From the NCBI RefSeq assembly GCF_029227915.1, contig NC_079878.1, positions 20,981,501-21,045,500 on the forward strand: a stretch of 64,000 nucleotides of DNA, written 5' to 3'. This DNA comes from Hydractinia symbiolongicarpus (Eukaryota; Cnidaria; Hydrozoa; Anthoathecata; Hydractiniidae). The notes under the pieces were generated by a model. The model made no database searches. It was not told the origin of the DNA and saw only the letters and a list, made by a program, of their open reading frames with translations. Each line of letters opens with the position of its first letter. Positions within the stretch are counted from its first letter, which is position 1. Below, piece by piece: positions 27,601 to 39,600 of the stretch. A program made the position numbers and the translations under genes.

Positions 27601-30600
27601 CACAATTTTGAGGATTGAAGTTCGAAGCACCTGTACTTTATTTCCTGATGTTACTTTTATTCCAATATGTTTGTGAGATTTTTGAGAATCATATCCAAGC
27701 TGCTACTTTATGAGAAAATTAGGTGTGGATGAGTGACTAGTTACAATGGTACAGTCTATGTACAGCAATGCTAGAAGTTGTGTGAGGATTAACGATTCAT
27801 TTAGTGATGAATTTAGTGTAAATGTTGGTGTACATCAGGGTTCTGTACTTAGTCCTTTGTTGTTTGTTCTTGTCTTAGAAGCGCTGTCGATGGAGTTCAG
27901 AACCAGGTTGTCCATGGGAGTTATTGTATGCAGATGATTTGGTTCTCATAGCAGAGTCGATGGAGAATTAGTTGAAAAGTTTGAGAAGAGGAAGAAAGGA
28001 CTGGAAGAGAAAGGGCTAAGGGTGAATGCAGCAAAGTCTAAAGTCATGATTAGTAGCATTGCAGCCAAGTGTAACCTTGTAGTTGGAAAGTGGCCTTGTG
28101 GAGTGTACAGGAAAGGGGTTGGTAGTAACTCAATTTTTTGTCAGACTGGCAAGCATTGGGTACATAAGAAGTGCAGTAGTATTGGTGGAAGGTTAAGAGC
28201 TGACATTCAGTTTGTAGGCAAGCGTTGCAAAGGTGAGATTATAGAGAATGAAGTATTTCCAGCTTCAATGATGTACAACAGTGGCTCATTAGCATCAAGT
28301 CTGTCCATAATACCTCCTGCTAAGTCTTTTTCGGTCTACTTCTGAGCTTTGCCCAAAGAACTAATCTATCCCGCAAGTAATACTTCTTCCAACACCTCCT
28401 TCACTTCTAGTCTGTATATACTTCATTGTCTATAATCTCACATTTGCAACTTTGAATGTTAGCTCTTAATCGTCCTCCAATACCTCTGCACTTCTTATGT
28501 ACCCAATGCTTACAAGTCTGACAAAAAATTAAGTAACAACCAACCACTTTCCTACAAACTCCACAGGGCCACTTTCCAACTACAAGTTCACACTTGGCTT
28601 CAATGCCACTAATCATGACTTTTAACTTTGCTGTATTCACTCTTAATCCTTTCTCTTCTAGTCCTTTCTTCCACTTCTTGAACTTTTCCACTAATTTTTA
28701 CATGACTCTTCTATGAGAACCAAATCATCCGCATGCAATAACGCCAATGGACAATCTGTTCTGAGCTCCACTGACAGCGCTTCTAAGAAACAAAGGACTA
28801 AGAGCAGAACCCTAATGTACTAGAATTTGTAAATGTTTATCTATCTGAAGATGGTCTTAACAAGACATAAAATTTAAGTAACGAACTGCTGGGTTTTTTT
28901 TTTAAAGAGGACCCCCACCTCAAAAAAACTTTGCTTATATCAAAAACATAGTATCTGGTCTGGATAGCGAATTCAATGATTATTAATTCTTTTCTACTCT
29001 GGTATCTCTAAAATAAGCCAAAACATTTTACCAAAATTTAACTATTTTTATCACATGGCTACGCTGCTTTGAAAATGCTGCATTCATAATGGCAAATTTG
29101 CTTACGTAATGCAAGTTATGATTTTTCAGACGGAAAAATATGCCGAGCAATCATAAAATGTTCTTCAGCTTTTACAAACCATGCTAAAAAAATTATTAAA
29201 TGATTATTTTGATGAAGAATCCCAGCATAATCGCATCGAACAGCCAAGTGATCAATGGTGTTCTTGCGAGAGGTGTGAGAGGATGCCGCTAGAATGTGAG
29301 TGTAAATGTTGCAAGAAAGTAGAAAGAAAGTTCGAAGGTAATTATAATATCATTAACACACAGGGAACAACGGGGATGATATTATTACGCAATTCATTGT
29401 GATGTAAAAAGGACTACAAGTTATCATTTTATTACTGATACATCATCCTTTTAAAAGACGCACTTTGGACACCTTTGGTTAGCATGCACGATAGAGAGAG
29501 TACCCTTCTAACAAACAAGGGGCATGTATCCAATTTGTAAATTGCTAGTATGTAAGCATTATTCAGATTTCATAACACGCATATTATTATACCTAAACAC
29601 TTGTTTCTTTTATTGTAGAACATTCTGTATGCTGCTTATCGCCAGTTCTCCTTATGGGTACATGTTCGCATAGGGAGAAAAACACGGCGTGTTACCCCAT
29701 CTTGCGTTGTTTCAAGAATTAGACCAAAGTTCCCATCTCTTGATGATAGTTACGTTGGCTTTAAGGAGGCGAATTTGAGTTGTCATGGACTTTCGATCAC
29801 GTACGATAAACATGAATATAAGGGAAAACGGGAAAAGTAAATTTGAGGGCTGGTGACTGAAGTGGCTTGACTAATAATTTTTCCAGACTAAGCTAAGCCC
29901 TGGTTGTTTTCTCCGACAAGGTAGTAATGTAAATAATAATGTAAGCAATTTTATAAAAATATGTAACGTAACTGTTAAATACCGTCTTACATCCATGAAT
30001 ATTTTGTGTGAAGTTCAATGATTTCTTCACAGTCTGGTCGTTCAATGGGAGCAATACATACCAATCGTTTTCGACTTGCCCCATCCTCCTTATTGTTACT
30101 TTGCAAGCAATAGTAAATATCAGAGGCGATATCTGACAAGTAATGATATGACTTCTCCATCTTGACTTTCTTTGCAACGAATCGTTTTGACGGTTTTGAA
30201 CAATAAATTTTAAACCGCAGGAAGGGTATTCCTTTCTTTTTTGTCGGCTTGAAGGCCATTTATTAGGTAGTGCTCTAAGATTAAAATAAAATAAAAAAAG
30301 AACAAACCTGTGATCTATCAATGTTACGGTTATGATCTAAAGCAGCTGATTGGATGCACGATATCATCTTTTCTTGTTCGTAAAAAATACTTTTCGGCAA
30401 ATAACGAATTTTTAGTGAATGAAACGCTTCTAAGTAGGTTGTAAATATGTTTTCGTTTTATTTAATGATGTCTTTTATTAGTCTTTTATCGTCGGCATCC
30501 TGAAGATTGATGAAGAAGATGAAATTTTGTTTTCCATGGTTTGGTTCAGAATTTAAAACCTCGGCTTCTGATGTCGCCATAATAACCTAATGTACTTTGC

Positions 30601-33600
30601 GTAATGTAAAATAAAACAAAAAAGCGAAGAAAAAGTAGCCAAAAATATGTGCACAGAAATTCCTAATGCTTTCACCTTCTTTTTCTTATGAACGACGCTC
30701 TCTCTTTTTCTTTGTTCAGGTTTGTGTACAAAGATTGTTTGAACAGCCATTAAGACCAGCTTACAGGTTTTTTTTTCTGAAACCTGCAATACGAACGAAT
30801 AATTTATACATTCGCAACATACACTGTGTTAAGTATCACAACTTTCTTACCAGTCCTTCCAGTAATGAAAATAACTGGAATAACTAAAAGAAAAAACGTT
30901 TTATACTATGCTTACCTTGCATTAGTTGATTTCTTAAATCGATGGACTTAGCAAAGCAGTTGGTTTAGAACTTGTGTTTTTGTTTACTTTTTCCCGCATC
31001 CGCTGAACTAGACCGTTTTGCAGAAGAAGGCCACCATTACTGTCAAAGGCAGCACGTTTGGTAAAAATGAATACTATATTTCCTGGTTATACTAATGAAT
31101 TGTGCAAAATAATATGAGTCAGCATTATCTACGATATTAGAAAAAGTTTTTTTAAGGTACCTTTAAACATAATTAACTAACAACAAGCTCTATTAATTTA
31201 TTGAGCACTCTTCATCTTGTTTCAACACATACAAATTTATAAATGTTTATTTTAAGGTTTATAGCTTCCACTGTGATTTTACCTACCTTCTTTTCCCATT
31301 TTATATTTTAACTAAAAGTGAAAGTAGCGAACTGGCAAGTCATTATAGCTAAAATTTTATTGATATTAGTATTCATTCCTTCCACAACGTGTTTTTGTTT
31401 AAAGTAAAAAAAACATCTGGCACAATATGCTGTTATCGATTAGGCTGTTTGCCCAAACTTTTAAATTACAATGTCAAGTTCATAATACACTCAAAAGTTT
31501 GCCTAGTAAAGTCTTCAGTTTAAGTCATCACTAAAAACAAATGTTATTTTTTTTATTTATTTTTTCTTTTGTAAAAACATTTGTAAATTGTGCACATGGT
31601 AACAAATTCACGTCCGTGGACAAGGTCAATATACATTTTCTAACTCCTGCTCTATTTTGATACATTTAGGTCAAACGAGAATGTGCAAAGATTACCATCA
31701 ACTCATTGGATATCGAAATATCATCTGTTGTTTTTCATTCTGACACACAAGGTGAATATTTTTACTTGTTTTTTTTATTATGAGGCAATAGTTTTTGTAA
31801 TGTTAAAACTTCGGACTACCCATGGAAATGTCCACTTGATTAGAGAGAGACACCTTTATGAGAATATATTTGATGATGTAATTAATCCATTTGTGGTTAG
31901 TTTATTAGCATTTAGTCTAGTTTTGATTACACATTTTGATACATACATAAGAAAACTTTTTTGTAAGTCTGAAATTTGCAATTTAAACATATGTTTTCCA
32001 TAAAGGCAGTAAAATTATCTTTAAGGAAAATAATATAATGCACATCATTTTTTGAGATGTGTGCGATTACATGTGCAAGTTCGTTTAGGCATGCGATTTA
32101 TCATACATGCAAATCAAAGTTTTCTCATGTCTGCAAAAGACTTTACAAACCTTATTATTGATAAATTTCTTTTTCTAAAGTCTATTTAACCAGTCTGTTT
32201 TTATTGTATGGTTGCACCAATTATTAAATACTAGTCGTTTGCTCTTGGGAAAATCCATGTGTTCGTCCGTCCTTTATTTACCACATTCCGTGTGTCTCGT
32301 TACTGCGGTTACCATTTTGTGTGACAGTCAGACGTATACAGGTATTATAATATAGGTAGCTAAAAAATATGGTGATATGTTGTGTTTAATAGCATTTTAA
32401 TGATTTTATAAAAAAATATTCAAGCTTTATACGATCACAGTCTGATGATTTTATGAGGAAGTAAGGCTAGGATTTTGTGTGTTTCATTTTTAAGGTTTTT
32501 ATACCGACTTATATACTACATATTTTAATCTTTGTAGGCTTATTTAATTTACATTTAAATACTGTTTGTCCCACAAGTATATGAAGCTTAATTGATGACT
32601 CCACCTACAACTTCTTTGTCCATGGATCAATCGAAATTCCTGACCATGTACATTTCTTGTATTACCTTTGTTCCCCATGACAGCAGAGGCACTGTGCATG
32701 CAGAATCTTAATAATAATAATAATAATAAATTTCCTGATAATGTGGTTTTTACAAATAACAAAACAATATGTCATATTGGCAAATTCAGTATTGTATTGT
32801 TAAATTCATGGTATGTTTACAATTTTACTTAACAAAGTAAATCACTATCATAACTCAATTGAAGAAATATTTTATTACCTACAGTAAACTAGAAAACCCA
32901 AGTCCCTCATAGTAATGCTTCGAATAAAATTTTTTGACATTTTTTGGGGGGCGTCTATCTAGGGGAAGGGGGGGGGGGCGTTTAAAAGAGGGGGTGGCAT
33001 TTTTAAAATTTTGTACCCTTCGTTTTTTTTGCAGTTTTTAAGGATACCTATATAATATATATCTTCACAACAGAAAATAAAAGATATTCACATGTTTTAC
33101 AGGCTGCATCATATAAAAAAACACAGGCGTGTGGTACTTTGCACCCCTAAAAAATGTTTTCAGAGATTTTGGTGCATGATTTATCACTCTTTTGTATAAA
33201 GTAATTATTTACTATACTAATAATCAAAGAAAAAAATGACTTACAGTTCGGAATTTTAATGAAAAATATGTGCGTTTAAAAATGAATTATTTATTCATTA
33301 GTTTAGGGCATCATTAGGTTGTATATCGCAGAAGTCGCCAGTGGCATGCTTCGAAAATGCTTGTCACTGGCACAGCTTAACACGAAGCAAAACTGTTCAG
33401 GAGACTCAATTGTTTGAGTCTTTGCAGAACATTCTCTGTGATGATGAAGGTCGGACTGACTTGTGGCATGGCTCCAAATGGTCTTCCGTCTTTCGCTCGA
33501 GTCTCAGGGTAATACACCAGCCGAGCATAAGAGTGTCAGCATGAAGGAAAGGGGCCGACTTTAATGTTTTCTATACCTTACGTTCTTCATAATAGCACTG

Positions 33601-36600
33601 ACCGTTTTTGATCGTGGCATTCAAATTTCACATGACCTCGGCATTTTTTTTGCCGACGTAATCATACCAATAAAAAAATAATGCATACCTGATACTTCGT
33701 CACAAAACTTGTTCCTTCGATATATGCCTGCATTGCGGTTTTTGCTGTCCCTTTTATTGTAGAACATTTTGTATCTCCTTTTTAAATTTGGCACAGATCT
33801 TACACCACACAAAATTAACAACTTTTGCGCCATCCTTTTTAATGGTTTTATAGCCAATTACATCTGACACGTTATAATTTACAAAGGTTTTTAACCCTAT
33901 TCGGTCCGGGGGTTTTCGAACATACTATGACCGGGGACCGCTCCCCCCCCCCCTCAATAACTTTTCATAGAATTGTTCAAATTGAATCAAACTTATAGTA
34001 CGTCATAAAAGGAACAAAATGGCGGCAATAAATTTTTGCTTGCATCAGCACATTTTCTGTGACGTCATCAGAAGCTTGAAAATTGTTAAAAATGCCACTA
34101 TCTGCTTAAAATATAATTACTTTTGTTCTAGAGTGAATTTTTACATTCTGTTTGAAGTTTCTGAAAGCTAAATAAAAATTTTTTAACATATCTTCTGGTT
34201 TTTACATGGATCGAGTAAAAAAGTGCCAAAAATTGCCCGAAAATCCGTTTTTTTCCGATTTTCGGGTAAAATCCGACAAAATCGGGAAATCGGAATAGTC
34301 ACGTGTCAAAATTATTCCAAATGATTCTTCTTGATGAAACAAAGTTGTGTTAAAAGTTTCAAGTTCTAAGGATAATCTTAACAGGAGTTATTATATTTTC
34401 CCCATTATAAGGATTTCATAGAGATTTTAGGGGTAGTTTCGAGTAATGGCCAATATCGAAGCCTCTGAAAGGTATGGGACCTAAAAATTTAGCATGCAGG
34501 TGTCTAATAGATAAATGTTGAAACTCAGTAATTATCATAGCCATATAAGAAAGCAATCAGGAGTTATTAAAAAAAAACCGTCAGGGGGGGCAGAATCCGC
34601 ATTTTAGGAGCCTACCGAGGTGCGTGCGTGTGATTGTGCACCTAATATGACGCAGCCTGGTTTTAGAGAATAATTCATTCTTTAAAAGTGCAAAAACTAA
34701 ATTTCCAACCTTTAATCTAAGATTTAGGAAAATAGTACTTTTACTATCGCAAATAAATGCCCCTTATGAGAGGGGCGTCTATTCGAGGGGGCGTCTATTA
34801 GAGGGGGTGTTAATTTAAAAAATGACTGAAAAAGAGGGGCATCTATTCGAGGGGGCGTATTCGAAGCATTACAGTAATAAGCAAAACATAAAACTTTAAA
34901 CAAAAGATTTTGAGAGAGGTTTATTTGATGTAAACCTGTTTTCTTTTTTAGTCCTTACAGCATCAGATATTGTTTACAAAGCAGAAGATGAAACTGTTAC
35001 ATTTAAATTCCCCCACAAACTCCCAGTTGGGAATGCACAGCTAGAAATAGTTTTTGTTGGAGAGTTAAATGACAAAATGAAAGGCTTTTATCGCAGTAAA
35101 TACACCTCGTTATCAGGAGAAGAACGTTTCTGTGCTGTAACCCAATTTGAGGTTAGTTTTTTTTTCCATCACAGCCCTTTTCAGTAAGGCTCCTGTAAAA
35201 AATGTACAGCTCCTTAAATCTAATTTTTAACAATGATGTGCAACTAGCTAAGGTTGTTGTAAAATAACACTGACGTTTTAGGCTTATTTTGCATGATTTT
35301 GTTTTTAAAGAAATGCTAGATAACAAATTTACAGCTTTATGAGCCTCGATTTCTTTTTCTTTCACAATTTTTTTCCAAGTTCTTTCTAAATTTACCTGCA
35401 ACTCCTCAAACTGGAATTTAACTATGGAGTTCTATATGTATCCATCTTGTTTGTTAATGTGGAACACCTTGTTTATTTCAGATAAAGTATAGATATATAT
35501 ATATATATGTTAATTTTTTTGTTTTCTGTCTTGCTAGCCTACTGATGCACGAAGAGCTTTTCCATGTTGGGATGAACCAGCTATTAAAGCTACATTTGAC
35601 ATTACACTTATTGCACCTAAAGATAGAGTTGTCTTATCTAACATGGTGAGTTTTTTTGTTGTTGGATATTATTGACATTAAGCACACATTGTTTGCGTTG
35701 TTGTTGCTGTAGATGACGACCAAAGAAGAATTTTTCCATTAATTTAAAAATAAACATATATAAAGTGGAGTTTTTTTTCAATTACAATTGTGCAGAAAAT
35801 AGATTTGGAATAACTGATTTTGTATTCCTTGTTTTTTTCACATCCATAATTTGTTGATTTCTTTCATGATACTTAATTCTGTCCATTTAATCTTTCAGGA
35901 TGTTTTGAAACAAACAGACTCTGAAACAAATGCATCATTGCAAGTTGTTACATTCAACCGGACACCTATCATGTCCACATATCTTGTAGCTTTTGTAGTT
36001 GGAGAGTTTGATTATGTTGAAGATAAAACTACTGATGGAATTCTTGTTAGAGTGTATACTCCACTTGGTAAAACTGAACAGGGAAAATTTGCACTTGAGG
36101 TATTTCTTCTTTTATTCTGGAAAATATAAATTTGTGTGATAACTACAAAACAGATATTGTTACATCTCTTTTGCCGAATCACACACTTCAACAAGGCAGA
36201 CTGACGTCATTATCTTTAAGGCACTCAGCAATAGACCTATCCGCATAATATGCCTGTGAAAATGCAGAATGACATGAAAACAAGATTAGTTTTGGGCAAA
36301 TTTTGAGATGCTGGTTGTTTACATGCAACTTGAAAAAATGTATCAATGTTGACTTTTCCAGCTTTTAACTGGCATTTTTACAATATTGTTCTTAACACAG
36401 TTATAAAAATGGTAAAGTCAATGTTAAAGATGGAATATGCATAGCTGATGCTAACATAAATACTCCAGGAACCTTAGAAGAATAAGTAGCATTGACTTTG
36501 TGTGGAAAAAGGAACAGTAAAAAGAGATTTCAACATCAAGAATAATGAAAAAAGCCAGACGTTCTTATCACATATTTCCAGGGTTGTAGTTATCTAGCTT

Positions 36601-39600
36601 AGTTGCATGAGTAATCAACAAAGCATTTTCAACATTTGTTCTGTGAGATGATATTCAAAATTAATAAAATCCGACTATTGGCTGTTTTGACAAAATTACA
36701 TATTCTTCAACATAGCTTTTGACCAATCAGTTTCCCAAATCTCACCCTACTGGAAATAGAGATGTTGATCCTATACATTTTTGACCAACATTTAAGCTCT
36801 GCAAGCAGAGAAAAAAAATATGTTTTTTAACAAAGGACTCCTTTAATATAATGTATATCTATCACTTATATATACCATCTGTGTTGATGTACAATTTGGG
36901 AATGTGGTAATATGCTGTAGTTTTGCTCTTGTGCAAACATAAACACAAACGCAAACAAAAGCATCAATATATCTTTTATTTTAATAGATTGCATTGAAAA
37001 CACTACCATTTTATTCTGACTACTTTGGTATTGCATACCCGCTACCAAAGATGGATCTCATTGCAATACCAGATTTTGCAGCTGGTGCAATGGAAAACTG
37101 GGGTCTCGTAACTTACCGAGAGACCTGCTTGTTGGTTGATCCCAATGAAACAGCTGCTGTGACAAAACAATACGTTGCATTGGTTGTTGGTCATGAAATT
37201 GCGCATCAGTGGTTCGGCAATTTAACAACAATGAACTGGTGGACACACCTGTGGTTAAACGAAGGATTTGCTTCTTTTATCGAATACATGTGTGTGGACC
37301 ACTGCTGTCCTGAGTATGATATTTGGACACAATTTGTTACCAATGACTTCACAAGAGCTTTAGAACTAGACGCACTTGGTAATAGCCATCCAATAGAGGT
37401 TCCAGTAGGCCATCCTTCCGAAATTGATGAAATATTTGATGCCATATCCTACAGCAAAGGTGCCTCTGTTATTCGCATGTTGCATGAGTATCTTGGTGAC
37501 AAAGATTTCCGAGCTGGTCTTCACAGCTACTTGACAACCTTTCAGTACAAGAATGGAAGCACAGGTAATTTTTGATAGCACAAGCATATGTATTAACATG
37601 TTCTATTCGCACTGCATAAAGTTACCAGGATAAGTTGTTATGCTTTTTTACCTGGGTGTTTTGATTTGACATAGAAATGTTTATGATTGATTTTACTTTT
37701 CTGCATGTTAGGGTCTATAAAGTAGTAAACACTATTCTGGACTAAAGTCACTTCCTAGGTTTGCTTCTAAGAACTTCCAAATTCCAAATCGTTGTCACAT
37801 TTAATGTTTTATTTATTTAATATTTAATTAATATTTAATGTTGATTAATATTTAATAAATTTAGTACCTCTCTGGTTATTTTAGAGGATTTATGGGACCA
37901 TCTGGAGAAGTCCAGCAGTAAACCAGTCGGTCGTGTAATGAGTACATGGACACAACAGATGGGCTACCCTGTCGTTGCAGTATCATCAGAACAAGCACAG
38001 TCCAAACAAATCCTCAAAATTAGCCAAAAGAAGTTTACTGCTGATGGATCTGAGGGTAAAATTTCATATCATATTATAAGTACTAACAATAGTTTAGTGT
38101 TTGGTAAATTAAGTTACAACTTCAATAACCACTACAATAACATTATGGCAATGTTACACAAAAAAATGTCCTTTAGCTATTATGTCTTACTGACCATTAA
38201 AATTGTTGGATTGTAAAGGGCGTATGCAGTTAGGGGGTGGAACGACCAACTTTTCCTTTCCAGAAAAATATCAAAAGTAAAAAAGGTCCTCTTTAGATTA
38301 AACACGTTTGTTTTATACGCAATTAATTGTGTATTTTTGTTTTGAAGCGATTTCCTACTGTAATACTAAAATTTGTAGTGCATTTTATCCAATCTAGAGG
38401 ACTGGAATTCTCAAATTCACACTAACCCTAAGTCATGATAGGGTTGTTTCTTACTCATTAATACATATATTTACCATTTCGCTCCATCCTACAGAGAACC
38501 GGTGGATACGACTCTAAACGTAATTACTTAAATTGGAAGAAAAATTATGCTCCATTCCCGTTTATTTTTAAAGCTGTCATTGAAAACTCAAAAAACTAAG
38601 GCAAAAAAAGAACTTAAATTCCAGTGTTGTTGAATATAGATTATTACATATCCTTAAAATTAATCAGCAGAATTCTGTCAATTACTTGATAAAAATCATA
38701 AAAATTGAGTTATTCCCCAAAGTCTGATTTTTATCCAGTACATTAGTTATTCTTAATGTACAAATTTTCTAGATGCTGAGAAACGTTTATGGTCTGTCCC
38801 AATCACTATTGCAACAAGCAAGAATCCTAATGAAAAAGAATTGACAACACTACTGAGTGACCCAGATATGGTTTTATTCCTTGATAATATTCCCGAAGAT
38901 GCTTGGATAAAACTCAATCTTGGTCAATTTGGTTTCTACCGTACGTGTTATTCTCCGGAAATGATTCAGAAATTAGTTCCTGGTATTAAATCACTCTCTG
39001 CTGTAGATCGTCTTGGTATTGAAAATGATATGTTTGCACTTGCAATGGCTGGTACCACAAGCACGACAAACTTTTTAGATGTTTTGTTGGGATATGCTGA
39101 GGAAACTAACTACACAGTTTGGAAAGATCTCGACGCCAACCTTGGCCATCTCTCCATACTTCTACAAAACACCAGTGCTTATGATAAATTCAAAGAGTTT
39201 GTGAGAAAAATCTACAAACCTATCGCAGAAAATATTGGCTGGGATGCTAAAGAGGATGACAGTATGTAAACAATTTGTTGCATCTTGTATAAGCCATCTA
39301 CTCTTTCTAAAGCTTGAAAAGTCCTTTTCAAACAACTTGATTCAATCAAAATTCTACCTAGAAATAGCTGAAGGGAAAAGTAAAAAACAATTATTTTACA
39401 AACAAATTGTTTTGGATCCATTGGTAGGGTTAAATCTGTGAAACAAGTGCTGATCTTTAGAGGGCACTGATTAGGACAGAATTAGACAAGGGTATTATGC
39501 TTCACAATAACTTAAAGAACTGAAAAAAAAAAAAAAATCAACCACGTTTGAACTGCATATTTTTACTGTTTAGATGCGTTGACCCCCATGTTGCGAAGTG

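Larger units (their letters stand above)
24759..31669 (+). other. NPEPPS: NPEPPS intron 1, rich in inserted elements
   Basis: This 6.9-kb intron holds a LINE-A tail (25505-25650), a foldback element (25815-26220), a head-to-head pair of LINE-A fragments (27746-28790), a P2X7-C-like fragment (29181-29840) and a minus-strand unknown ORF (29987-30259). The remainder is AT-rich and featureless. Confidence 0.8.
32912..34873. mobile_element. TIR element (about 1.96 kb) in NPEPPS intron 2
   Basis: The left end GTAATGCTTCGAATA (32912 onward) is answered by its reverse complement ending near 34873. Next to each end are G-rich repeats of the type GGGGGCGTCTATT (32945-32990 and 34760-34860). The interior holds a degraded hAT-type exon (33648-33900) and a copy of repeat-3 (33890-34620), so the whole is a composite. 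No intact transposase remains. Confidence 0.65.

Noticed and set aside
33341-33544. 67-codon plus-strand frame, less AT-rich than its surroundings
   Set aside because: I tested it by eye as a structured RNA (U3, RNase MRP, box C/D) and as protein and found no match. It is inside the TIR element.
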